Notes under the pieces: model-generated
Databases searched by the model: none
What the model was told of the DNA's origin: nothing
Seen by the model: only the letters and a program-made list of their open reading frames with translations
Translations under genes and position numbers: made by a program
Shown: positions 54,260 to 63,609 of the stretch, one piece after another
Position numbering within the stretch: the stretch's first letter is position 1
Layout of the letters: every line of letters starts with the position of its first letter
Assembly (NCBI RefSeq): GCF_905163445.1
Contig: NC_053182.1
Location: forward strand, 1,054,001 to 1,118,000
Length of the DNA stretch: 64,000 nt
Direction: 5' to 3'
From: Pararge aegeria
Lineage: Eukaryota > Arthropoda > Insecta > Lepidoptera > Nymphalidae

Positions 54260-54387
54260 TTACTTCTGCTTGACGGTCTTTTCGTGAAGGAGTATCTCGG
54301 CCATGTTGCTTATCTTGATTTCGAACACGTAATTGCCCGAGAAATGCACGTAGTCATGCGCCGGTTCCTCTGTCTCACGCTTGCGGA
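54260..54387 (-). CDS. ITM2: ITM2 last coding exon
   Basis: Acceptor TATTTCAG ends at 54388. The exon reads (I)RKRETEEPAHDYVHFSGNY and ends HEKTVKQK-stop (TAA 54262-54260). It holds the furin-type site and the released peptide. Unlike human ITM2 peptides, this one contains no Cys pair, which is worth noting because BRI peptides have two. Confidence 0.85.
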
Positions 54388-57300
54388 CTGAAATATATTG
54401 TTACAGTAAATTTATAAAGTGGGTAAATAATTAAACTTTTGATAACTATAAATTCATGTACATGAAATTGAGTTGGTGGGTATTTCGATATAAATACGCC
54501 TGCATTATCGATGCACCTCAGTCCTACATGGACTCGAACGATGCAAAGATACCTCCCGAGTCCCGGTGTCTTAGTCGTTTATGTCTAAGACGGCCGACTG
54601 GCGCAGTGGGCAGCGACCCTGCTTTCTGAGTCCTAGGCCGTGGGTTCGATTCCCACAACTGGAAAATTTTTGTGTGGTGAACATGATTGTTGTTCAGTGT
54701 CTGGGTGTTTATCTGTATATTATAAGAATTTGTATGTATTATATTCATAAAAATATTCAACAGCTATCTTAGTACCCATAACACAAGCGCTTACACAATA
54801 CGCTTACTTTGGGGCTAGATGGCGATGTGTGTATTGTCGTAGTATATTTATTTTATTTTTATCAATATATAAAAATTCCGCAATTTACTTTTAAGTGGTG
54901 TAATCTTACTTAATGGCTTGACTTGTAGAATGCTATAAGCTACGATAAACTTCAAATCCAAGATGGCCGCCACCACATTATGACCAATTATGTATTTTTT
55001 TTCCCTCAATATGGATATAAAACGGCTTGACTGGGTGAGTAATGTACGCGATACTGAAAGTCGCCGGGTTTTTATACTCTGGACAGTGAGCTTTGTTTCA
55101 TTTTTTTTTATGGATGCTAGAGATATCAAGAGCTCTGCGAATACTTACTGACGCTGCCAGACTGGTGTTGCAGATGGTATAGCGGCCTGGGGTTGCACTT
55201 GGTGATCATGTCTCTCGTGAAACGCGAAAAGTCCTCCACCGGGAACACGGCCGTCATGTCGCCGCGCATCGAAGACACGTCGAAATTTGCGTTCTGCTGC
55301 AGGGTCAATATGAAGGCATCCGGAGGACTTACAACTTCTGAGTTCAACTCCATCACGAAGCATCGTTCCTTGTCAATGATACCTGGTTGGAGATTTAGTC
55401 GTAGTTTGAGCACGATTGATTCAACTCTTATGCCCGTTTTCACTAAACTTAGGATGCCTAGGGATTTAGGTGATTCCAAGAGAAAAAAAAACGTTTCCCC
55501 AACTCTTATATGATAACTTTTGCACAACGATTGATGTATGTCTAGGAATCTCCTTATATTAAATGTTACTTATTTAAGCATTGCGATATTCGTCATTTGT
55601 GAAAACGGGCATAAGTCATTGTTTATTGTTGTTTATTGTTATTAGGTACACAAAACAGGTAATAACTAAATGTAGATCAAAATATAAGTAATAACAAGTT
55701 TTGTTCTAAGCTACAATCCAAAGTATGTGTACACAACTTGGAATTTAATCAAACAAAAAGTAAAGATAAAATTAAAGTTGAAACTAAAAGGAACACAAAA
55801 AAAGTAATATATACCTATATATATAATTTCACTAAAGATTATGTGTTATCATGAACCTTAGCCCACCAAGCAGCACTGGAACAGCGTTGTTGGAACCAAG
55901 GACTTTTTAGAACCGGAGACATCTTATTTAGAAGCACAGTGCTCACCATTGCAAAGTCAAAGTCAAAGTCAAAGTCAAAAATATCTTTATTCAAGTAGGC
56001 CCATAGGTGGCACTTTTGATGCGTACATAAGAATTACACGGTAGTGAGATGATGGCGATAACCACATTCGTAAACTTAAAACTAAAGCTACGAGGGTTCC
56101 AAACGCGTCTAAGAAGAAGCCCACAACAAACTTAGCCGGGTGTTTTTTTTTTTTTTGTTATCACCATCTCACAATGTCATTTTAAATTATTAGAAGAGCA
56201 ACCTGGTTAGAGCAATAATTTAATAATTGCGCCAGTGTGGTCGTCATAAGTCGAAGTCGTCGGAGGTCTATGGAGAAATAACTGCATGGAGAATAAACTC
56301 ACCTGTAGCGTTTTCGTTGAAGTCATGGATAACATCGAAGTTGTGTCCGAAGTTCGAGACGGTTATCTTCTCCATAGTGGCTCCAATACTCAACTCCTCC
56401 TCAATGGCGTCAATCATTTCTTGAGCAGCATCTTTGCTGGATGTCGGCACATCCGAATCATTATCGAATCTGATCAAGCGTAAATGCTGCAAATGATAAT
56501 TTATTTCTATAGCAGACCATAAATAAATGAAAACAGTGTTTGATGTCGGATTGTGATAATAAAAAAAGCCGCCTGCGTTTATTGTAGGCTCTACTAAGAT
56601 CAGTAGGAGCTAGGACTAGCATACATACTAGTTAGATAGATATCTCTCCCGTTTCTCGTGTTTCTATAGCGATAGACTTAATTTTCTCATGGTGCGCATG
56701 CTAACCCTCTTAGCTTTAGTTTTAAGTTAAAGAATGTAGTTATTTATCACCACCACCCCACAATTATGGTAACATATATGTATGAACGCTTCATAAAGAT
56801 AATGCTTTGGGTCTCCCACAATGAGAAAGGGTTAATGCCGTAGTCCACCACGCTGGCCCAGTGCGGATTGGTGGACTCCACCCACCTTTAAGAACATTAT
56901 GGAGAACTCTCAGGTATGCAGGTTTCCTCACGATGCTTTCCTTCACCGTTGAAGCAAGTGATATTTTAATTGCTTAAAACGCACATAACTTGGAAAAGTT
57001 AGAGGTGGGTGCTGGGATTCGAACTCGGCACCCCGAAAGTGAAATCGAACTCTGACCCACTAGGCTATCACTGCTTCATATAAAACTAGCGGTTGCCCGC
57101 GACTTCGTCTGCGTTTGATTTTGTTTTTTGATGTGGCATTCAATTTAGTTATAGTTCTAAAAAAAATAAAGTATTCAGTATCGCTAAGCCTTAAATGAGG
57201 GGTTGGCTGCTGTCCGCTGAGGAGTTCTGTCCTCTATCTCCAACCACATTCAGATCTACACAAAGTTTGGGCAAATTAAACACCTATTATAACCTCTATA

Positions 57301-59942
57301 GTACAAAAATAATTATATAAATCGGTTATAATTTGTCGGAGTTATGGTGTAAAATCGTCAAACACTTTTATCCCCTCTGCCAAAGGAACCGAGCTTGTCG
57401 GGATAAAAAGTATCCTATATTACTTCTAACACTTCCAAGAATATGTGTACAAAGTTTCATGAGGATCGGTTAAGTCGTTTTTGCGTGAAAGCGTAACAAA
57501 CAAACTTACATTCACATTTATAATATTAAGTAGGAGTAGGGATAGGGATAATGCTGTATACACCCACAATTGATTATTGTAATAGCAGTAGACAGAATTT
57601 GTTATTCTAACATATTTTTTTTTATGAATGTAGTTACGATTAATTGATGGTGTGTCTTATGAATAAATAAATAAACGCTCCTTAACAGCATGTGAAAGTC
57701 TACATTACTGAAACTTTTTTGAATAAAAATGTACATCAAAAAAAATTGGTTGACTGTAAAGTCGGTATACGGGCGAAAGTTTTACGTGACAACGACTTTG
57801 AGTGGTAAAATAATTTTAATGTGAATATTCATTCGTATAGTAGGAAGAAGGATGAAATAATAGTAACAATTTAAAACATTTATTTATACAAAGAATTATA
57901 TTTAAAACATTAATTTATACAAAGAATCTCGCACTGAATTTCATATTAACAAAATTTTATTTTTACCTTTACACATACATACGTATTTATATACAAATAT
58001 ACATACAATAACTTGCAATACATTTGCGTACAATGAAACAGCGTTTACTACAAAGGGACGCGTGCCTTTCACTTTTTATGTCTGTCTCTCTCGCTCTTAG
58101 GCGGGCTAACCATGCCCGAGTGGAAGGGACGCGTGCCTCTCACTCGCTCTCATTGTGAGCGCATAACGTGAGCGGAGCGTAACGCAGTTTCTTGAAGTGT
58201 CACCCGGCAAACCAATTTATAAGACGTTGTCACGTCAAAAGCGTTACGTTAAGCTTTATATTTATAGGGGTTGTGTGTGGATAGATGTAAGATTATTTAT
58301 TGCAGCAATAATTACAAATTTTATATAGTGCCATTGTTAAAATTCACTGGAAAATGTTCTTTAATGTCGAAAGGTCCCCACTTCGCAATTTTTATTTTCT
58401 ATGGAATTCGAAAAATAAAATAATAAATTGAAGATATTTGGCGGTGCGCGGTCAAAACTTGAATCGCTCGTTTTTTTTTTTGTATGGAAAACAATAAAAA
58501 TATCTCAGTTTGTTATTCCACCACAAGTTAGCCCATGACTGAAATCTCACCTGGTGGTAAGTGATGATGCAGTCTAAGATGCTAGCGGGCTAACCTGTTA
58601 GCAGTAGCTTACATAGAGGGTATGCATAGGGTATGCAGATGATATAAAATGAAGAAAATCTCCAATAAGAGTTTTAAAATACTTAAGGATAGGCATTGTA
58701 AGAGTTATAAGAACCCTACCCTTAAGTTTTTATAGCTCGTACTGGAGATTATACCCTGTGCATACCCTCTACGCACGCCGCTACCTGTTAGGGGGTATGG
58801 TAGTCATACCCCTAATTGGTTTCTATGCGACATTGCACCGGAACACTAAATCGCTTAGCGTCTTTGTCTTTCAAAAATTCAAAGTTCAAAAATTCAAAAT
58901 TCATTTATTTCAAGTAGGCCTAATATAAGCACTTTTGAAACGTCAAGTCTGTCTGTTTGTAGTGATTCTACCACCGGTTCGGAAGACAGATTCTACCGAG
59001 AAGAAGCCGGCAAGAAACTCAGCTCTTTAGGGTGGTAACTAGCCACGGCCAAAGCCACCCACCAGACCGGACCAGAGAAAATTCAGAAATTATAAAATCC
59101 CTAATAGCCCCTGCCGGGAATCGAACCCGGTACCTCCAACTTAAATTCATAGCGCTCACCGTTGCGCCAGGGAGGTCGTCAAAACAAAAACATTGGGTAT
59201 TCCGTAAAAACTTATAACTGATAACGGACACCATTTTTTTATATCCATATATATATATAAAAGAGAAAGTGTGTACCCACACACTATGACAAATGTTCCG
59301 TATAGGCTCCGAAACGGCTGGACCGATTTCAATGAAACTTTCAGGGAATCTCCGGATTGACCTGGCGACCTGTAAAGTTTGGTGACCATCTGTTATAGGA
59401 TGCGTCGTCAGCAATATGGGTAGCATCGGAAAGGTATAACAGATCGGAGCACTCCTATTTTTGAACTGTCAAACTGTCAAACACAGCTTTTATTTACTAT
59501 GATGAAATTCTATTGTTGGGTGTACATGGGTGTAGATAATGATCTTCACCCGCGAATAGAAGAGAATGAATACGGAGAGAAATAAATGATTTAATATATT
59601 ATGAGACTGAAATTAAAAATTTAATGATGTAAGTTTATTGTTTAAATGCCAGGCGAAGCGGGCTGGGTACGCTAAGTATTCCTTAAAATTTTACCCGGAT
59701 GTGCCAGACATACTCACGTGCGAATATTCCTGAATGATGGGCACGGTGCAACGGTTGCCCTCAAACCAGTTCACCTTGAACATGATATGCCCGTACAGCA
59801 TCATTGCGCCGACAACGCAAAAGAAGAGTATGAGCACGGTCAGCATTCCCCAGCACACGCTTATCTCCTTGGGTTCCTTTTGCGAGTCGGAGTAGATCTC
59901 AACCTTCTCCTGTAATTTTTGATCATCAACATCATCCAGAGT
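54260..59942 (-). CDS. ITM2: ITM2/BRI-like BRICHOS-domain type II membrane protein (C-terminal four exons)
   Basis: Minus-strand exons 59942-59718, 56486-56303, 55382-55149 and 54387-54260 join in phases 0, 1 and 1 into 256 codons plus stop, all with GT-AG ends. The product has a charged cytosolic stretch, one membrane span (about residues 30-52, CWGMLTVLILFFCVVG), a BRICHOS region with the IHDFNENATG and VVSPPDAF landmarks and two conserved Cys (RCFVMEL, TKCNPRP), and an RKR/E furin-like site releasing a C-terminal peptide of about 39 residues. Human ITM2B has the same order (266 residues, KR/E site). ITM2 proteins pass through the secretory pathway and are cut by proprotein convertases; in mammals BRI2 modulates amyloid precursor processing. 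CG3662 is, from memory, the Drosophila counterpart. The start exon is missing here; a phase-0 junction at 59942 means more N-terminal sequence lies upstream. Confidence 0.87.
54412..54585 (+). repeat. Family F, in ITM2 intron
   Basis: GTAAATAATTAAACTTTTGA, TTGAGTTGGTGGGTATTTCG and GACTCGAACGATGCAAAGAT. Shorter than 41165-41445 by an internal deletion. Confidence 0.75.
54589..54862 (+). repeat. SINE-A, full-length reference copy, in ITM2 intron
   Basis: GACGGCCGACTGGCGCAGTG (A box) and CGTGGGTTCGATTCCCAC (B box) form a tRNA-like head without acceptor stem. Then TGTGGTGAACATG, CAGTGTCTGGGTG, TTTGGGGCTAGATGGCGATG, ATTGTCGTAGTATATTT and a T/A-rich tail. Confidence 0.9.
55149..55382 (-). CDS. ITM2: ITM2 third recognised coding exon (BRICHOS core)
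   Basis: Acceptor CTCCAACCAG ends at 55383; donor GTAAGTATT starts at 55148. Reads (G)IIDKERCFVMELNSEVVSPP and on to MITKCNPRPLYHLQ. Phase 1 at both ends. Contains both BRICHOS cysteines. Confidence 0.85.
55955..56180 (-). repeat. LINE 3' end, Tail-2, in ITM2 intron
   Basis: (AAAGTC)n tail at 55956-55978, ATCTTTATTCAAGTAGGCCC, TTCGTAAACTTAAAACTAAA, CGAGGGTTCCAAACGCGTC and a T run at 56144-56158. Confidence 0.8.
56303..56486 (-). CDS. ITM2: ITM2 second recognised coding exon
   Basis: Acceptor TCATTTGCAG ends at 56487; donor GTGAGTTT starts at 56302. Reads HLRLIRFDNDSDVPTSSKDA, EEELSIGATMEKITVSNFG and VIHDFNENAT(G). Enters in phase 0 and leaves in phase 1. The HDFN landmark begins the BRICHOS region. 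Confidence 0.85.
56530..56800 (+). repeat. LINE 3' end, Tail-2, decayed, in ITM2 intron
   Basis: TGTGATAATAAAAAAAGCCG, CCTCTTAGCTTTAGTTTTAA and TATGTATGAACGCTTCATAA. Confidence 0.65.
56812..57080 (-). repeat. SINE-C, complete, inverted, in ITM2 intron
   Basis: GTAGTCCACCACGCTGGCCC, CATTATGGAGAACTCTCAGG, TTGCTTAAAACGCACATAAC, GCTGGGATTCGAACTCGGC (B box) and GACCCACTAGGCTATCACTG (A box). Confidence 0.85.
57086..57538 (+). mobile_element. Element starting ACTAGCGGTTGCCCGCGAC, in ITM2 intron
   Basis: Same start as 10944. Ends GTAACAAACAAACTTACATT and TTTATAATATTAAGTAGG. No ORF. Confidence 0.65.
57746..58250 (+). mobile_element. Family G element, copy 1, in ITM2 intron
   Basis: Starts TTGGTTGACTGTAAAGTCGG and TTTTACGTGACAACG, ends TTTATAAGACGTTGTCACGT, so the subterminal ACGTGACAACG is inverted at the other end. 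CGTGCCTYTCACT is repeated inside at 58061 and 58131. No transposase. Confidence 0.65.
58602..58783. mobile_element. hAT-type MITE, copy 2, with 8-bp target duplication
   Basis: Ends CAGTAGCTTACATAGAGGGT and CCCTCTACGCACGCCGCTA match copy 1. CCTGTTAG flanks it at 58594-58601 and 58784-58791. The 8-bp duplication is the hAT hallmark. Confidence 0.85.
58882..59026 (-). repeat. LINE 3' end, Tail-1, inside SINE-B
   Basis: AAATTCAAAATTCATTTATT, CAAGTAGGCCTAATATAAGC, CTCTGC-free but clear CCACCGGTTCGGAAG and GCCGGCAAGAAACTCAGC. TCTTT near both junctions may be the target duplication. Confidence 0.85.
59245..59680 (-). mobile_element. Element related to 15678, inverted, in ITM2 intron
   Basis: GGCGAAGCGGGCTGGGTACG near 59652 is the inverted start phrase. 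(TA)n at 59248-59262 marks the other end. CCGAAACGGCTGGACCGATT is a phrase common to such elements. No ORF of note. Confidence 0.55.
59718..59942 (-). CDS. ITM2: ITM2 first recognised coding exon (membrane span)
   Basis: 75 codons: TLDDVDDQKLQEKVEIYSDS, then CWGMLTVLILFFCVVG as membrane span, and FEGNRCTVPIIQEYSH. Donor GTGAGTATG starts at 59717. The acceptor can be TATAG ending at 59943, made of the tail of a SINE-A copy and its target duplication, or TTACAG ending at 59910, 33 bases downstream in the same phase. Either keeps the frame. Confidence 0.8.
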
Positions 59943-59948
59943 CTATAA

Positions 59949-60170
59949 TAATAATAATATAATACGACATCGCAATCTAGCCCCAAAGTAAGCGTAGTTT
60001 GTGTTACGGGTACTAAGATCAATGAAGATTTTTTTTTAATAAATATTATATATACGTATAAAACACCCACACACTGAAAAACAGTCAGGTTCATTACACA
60101 AACATTTTCCAGTTGTGGGAATCGAACCCGGCCTTGGACTCACAGCAGGGTCGCTACGCCAATCAGCCGT
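59949..60170 (-). repeat. SINE-A abutting the ITM2 splice acceptor
   Basis: Head (GACGGCTGATTGGCGTAGCG) at 60170, B box GGGTTCGATTCCCAC inverted near 60112-60126, body ATCTAGCCCCAAAGTAAGCG, ATTATTATTATT tail ending next to the exon. GTCTATAA occurs at 59941-59948 and again at 60169-60176. Confidence 0.85.
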
Positions 60171-60194
60171 CTATAAACGTCGCATATAACGTCG

Positions 60195-60475
60195 GCCTTC
60201 TATCCAATTGGAGAGGCGGTTTTATAATATAGACCCACCACGCTACTCCATTCCGGGCTGGTGGGCTTTAACGACTATCGTCACAAGTTAGTGATGGTAA
60301 ACAGGATCAATAGTGATGCTAAGCACGGGGGTTGACGGGCTGGTCCCGAAAATTCTTCAACGTAAAGAAAACACAATGCCTTACAATTTTTGGCACGACC
60401 CGGGATTCGAATCCAGGTCCTCGTGATATGTTGTTAAACATACTAACCACTAGACCAATGAAGCAGTCGAGAGAC
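60195..60475 (-). repeat. SINE-E, complete, with tRNA-like head
   Basis: On the minus strand: TTGGTCTAGTGGTTAGTATG (A box), CCTGGATTCGAATCCCGGG (B box), TCGTTAAAGCCCACCAGCCC and AGCGTGGTGGGTCTATATTA. Confidence 0.8.
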
Positions 60476-60599
60476 TTTTTAGAGGAAAAAAGGAACACTG
60501 AAAATGTAAATTTTAATAAACAAATAAACATATACTTATTAAAATTTATTTTATATATGTATATGTTTATTATAATTATAAAGGTAATATATGTTTTTT

Positions 60600-60805
60600 T
60601 TTTATTTTGAGCATCCCCAATATAATCGGCTCGCTGCTATACGATGTCCTAATTATGTTTTGAAATCCATAATTATTTAATTAAAAAAATGACTTCGCCG
60701 AAACTGGGTGTGTATACGTTACATTATACAAATAAATTTATTTTAAATATTGTTTTATAAATGTAACATTATGCATTGTGCTGAATAAATTGAAATTTCT
60801 TCTAG
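60600..60805 (+). repeat. LINE 3'-end-like repeat E, copy 2
   Basis: GAGCATCCCCAATATAATCG, then TTATGCATTGTGCTGAATAA. See 43735-43945. Confidence 0.75.
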
Positions 60806-60809
60806 GTCA

Positions 60810-61188
60810 TCGGGAAGCAGGTAAGGTTTTGGATTGGAATATGTCAGTCAATAGAAAAAAAAAATTTTGAAATTGATTGATTGATGATTTTTAGAATTGA
60901 TGTAATTTGGTGTTCTTGTTAATCTAAGAGGTAGTAATAAAAAAACCAAATTTCATGTTTTTATGTTTCTATATTTTGAGTTATTAAGGAGGCAAAAGTG
61001 TCTCTAAATGGTTCTTTAATATTACACACGGTAGCTGCGTCGCCACTTCTTATTTTTGTGTCTTGATTGAAAAAGTTTTCTTTTAAACTATATTTTAAAC
61101 TGCTGCACCGGTAAAACTTTACATTACTTAAAAAGTACAGACAAGAAATAGTCACTATGTTTATTGTTAAGGAAAAGTAATATAATTA
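60810..61188. other. AT-rich, nothing recognised
   Basis: A 64-codon minus-strand frame (60961-61155) has no family resemblance and does not look like the missing ITM2 N-terminus. Confidence 0.35.
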
Positions 61189-61190
61189 TT

Positions 61191-62165
61191 GACGTGACAA
61201 CGTCTTATAAAAAAGTTCTATATAAAATGCGCCAATACCTCAACACCGACGTTAGAATACAGTTATGTGAAGCTCTAGTCCTCTCAAAACTTAACTATGC
61301 TGATACTGTTTACGGGCCATGTATGTTGGCCAGATCAGCAAAGTTAGTGCAAAGAGTCCAAAACGCCTGCGCCAGATTTTGTTTTTCTATAGCTCCTCGT
61401 TCTCATGTCAGCCCTTATATTAATAGCGCAAATATGCTAAACATGGAGTCTCGACGTAGACTCCATTTAGCTACTATGCTGTTTGGCATAATGTCCACAG
61501 GCAAACCAGCATATTTGCGTTCAAAAATAAAATGGGCTCACGAAAATGGAAAACGTAGCACAAGGTCTGCGCCTAGAACTGGCATGGCATAGAACTGCTG
61601 CTTTTCGTGGTACTTTTAAGTACTCTGCCTGTAAGGTCTGGAATGACCTTCCACCTCCAGCCCGTATGAGGAAGTCAATGATTTCGTTCAAGAATGCCAT
61701 TAAAAAGGTATTTTTGGATAATCAAAAAACTCATCAATAAAAAGACATTCCGGATCTTTCAGACTAATTGCTTGTTGTCGGGCTTACGCGTAACATCTGT
61801 TTATATGTATATATATATATATTTTTCCTTTTTTGTGGTGGTGGTTCTATTGTATCGTTTGATAATTTTATATATATATTATTTTACTTTATTTTTCCGT
61901 ATACTCCCTCTTCTTGTCAAGTTCACTTCGCTTCTTTTTAAACTTTTCCCAGCAATTCCGTGACGCCAATCAAGGCTATACCTGAAAATCAGCGCTGCAG
62001 TTGTCAAATACTGCAGCAGCGTGCTGAGGTAGCAGCCTTTTCAGCTGAAGCACCTTTCGATAAGGCATTTAGTTTGTAAAATAGTGTATAGTTAGTTTTA
62101 ATTAGTTTTAATGTAATTCGTAATTAGTTTTCATTAGTTTACTTATGTGTGGAAGCTGAATAAAG

Positions 62166-62198
<33 letters not shown>

Positions 62199-62592
62199 AT
62201 TCGATGGAGCCGGCTGCACGAAAAGACATGACGTATGCGGCGTTACCTCTCTCTGAGGCGTTCCATTCAAGGCTTGAAGTGCAAGCGAGAGCGCGGAACG
62301 AGCGACAAAGAGGCACAGTCGGCCTCCGCGTTCGACATCTGTCTCTCTCCTACTTGAGTGAGCGATGCGTCCGCGTGGACAGCTTCTATACAATAATACA
62401 TTTACATGTTTTCGGCAAGGATGAAGTGCAGTGAAAAGTGAATGTGGTGTCAATTTTTTATAGCAACGATAATATCTATCAAACAAATAAAATTAAAATT
62501 TTCTTTTGAAAAATGCAACCATTCCATCAGTATTTTCTTACGACGTTGTCACGTTCCACTATCGTCAGTAAGCCGACTTTACAGACAACCAA
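61191..62592 (-). mobile_element. Family G element, copy 2, split by a LINE
   Basis: Minus-strand start TTGGTTGTCTGTAAAGTCGG at 62592, then ACGTGACAACGTCG at the same spacing as in copy 1. End TTATAAGACGTTGTCACGTC at 61191-61210. Between 61211 and about 62198 lies an inserted LINE. The remaining body (62200-62560) carries a GC-rich stretch that gives open frames on both strands. Confidence 0.65.
61211..62198 (+). pseudogene. Jockey/CR1-like LINE, 5'-truncated insertion with (TTA)n tail
   Basis: The frame 61164-61592 reads YKKVLYKMRQYLNTDVRIQL, then SLVLS-like LCEALVLSKLNYADTVYGPC, VQNACARFCF and GIMSTGKPAYL. Near 61585 the frame shifts by one, and 61546-61740 continues with TAAFRGTFKYSACKVWNDLP and FKNAIKKVFLDNQ-stop. 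These are the thumb and C-terminal parts of a Jockey/CR1-type reverse transcriptase. The 3' UTR ends GAATAAAGTTTA followed by (TTA)n at 62168-62198. TTATAA at both edges is the likely target duplication. Domains upstream are absent. Confidence 0.8.
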
Positions 62593-62599
62593 TATTTTT

Positions 62600-63495
62600 T
62601 TTGCAGCTTGAATATTTCTTTCAAATAAGAGCTATATGTTCGGCCATAACTACTGAAACCATACTGGATATGTATATGAATTTTACTTCAAAGGGAATAC
62701 GATTTCTTAGAATTGTCATATTAGCTAAAAATTGCCTAAGCTTATTGCGTGTTTAATATGAATGAACGTACGTACTACGTACGTACTATACGTGCTATTT
62801 ACGTAGCCCTAAATTTGGAAAAACAAAAGGAAACACCGGATAGCAGGTAAGCTGATATATAAAATCTTTGGCAGACTCTACCAACCAATTTAAACCCGTT
62901 TAAAGCGGTCATTCTTGGCATGTTATTCTTTTATATTTTAAAAACTTATGCCGTGGATAAGTTTGTATGATATATTTTAATCAAGATTTTATTTATAGAA
63001 TTGTTGAGCGCCCGAAATTGATATACAATCTAATTTAAAATCTCCAATTAACAGTGAGACTTCAGTAAGAATTTGGTATTTACTAAATCCTACTCTTCCC
63101 AATACCTAAATGAGAAAATCGTTGGTCTGTGTCTTATTGATTTTTGCCACGCATGCGCACAGCTGTTTTCAAACCTCCCGTAACTATCTAAGCCAGTGAG
63201 CTTATACAATAGTAACATATTAAATCAATGATCTGAGCTAACTATACAAAAACCAGACAGGGACTAACTTAGATAAAACTTAATGCAGGTTTTTTTTTAA
63301 CATGTTTATTGCGTTCAGGAGAAATTAAAAATATACTTAAAAATAAATTAGATGCAAAAAGCGACCTAATCACTAAAAACCTTAACGATATATTTAAATT
63401 AAATCTTATAGGTTTATATAGTATATATGTATATCTTATTTACGAAATAAATGCCGTATAAAATTGTATGCCGTAGAATTTTACGTAACAATAAT
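62600..63495. other. No recognisable gene
   Basis: A tandem ACGTACGTACT pair lies at 62767-62789. A 104-codon frame (62442-62756) overlaps the element end and has no recognisable product. The ITM2 N-terminal exon was looked for on the minus strand and not found. Confidence 0.35.
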
Positions 63496-63497
63496 AT

Positions 63498-63608
63498 AAA
63501 AACATTCATGCTCATCACACACACATTTTCCAGCTGTGGGAATCGAACCCACGGCCATGTACTCGGAAAACAGCGTCGCTGCCGACTGCGCCAACCGGCT
63601 GTCAGACA
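63498..63608 (-). repeat. SINE-A head, inverted
   Basis: AAAACATTCATGCTCATCAC, GTGGGAATCGAACCCACGGC (B box) and CCGACTGCGCCAACCGGCTG (A box). The body and tail are missing. Confidence 0.85.
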
Positions 63609-63609
63609 A

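Larger units (their letters stand above)
58494..59180 (-). repeat. SINE-B interrupted by a hAT MITE and a LINE tail, in ITM2 intron
   Basis: Pieces 58510-58601, 58784-58880 and 59027-59180 are one inverted SINE-B; its tRNA-like head (CCGGGAATCGAACCCGGTAC, B box; CACCGTTGCGCCAGGGAGG, A box) is at 59108-59175. The interruptions are at 58602-58783 and 58882-59026. Confidence 0.85.

Noticed and set aside
55126..55527. Full 133-codon frame as one protein
   Set aside because: Only 55149-55382 is exon. The N-terminal part of the frame is intron read-through upstream of the acceptor.
59107..59180. tRNA gene candidates at SINE heads (also 15052, 39350, 41515, 54589, 60395, 63530)
   Set aside because: A and B boxes are present, but no acceptor stem pairs and each runs into a known SINE body.
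62139..62486. Open frames on both strands (95 and 115 codons)
   Set aside because: They lie in the GC-rich body of a Family G element and include the (TTA)n tail of the LINE.
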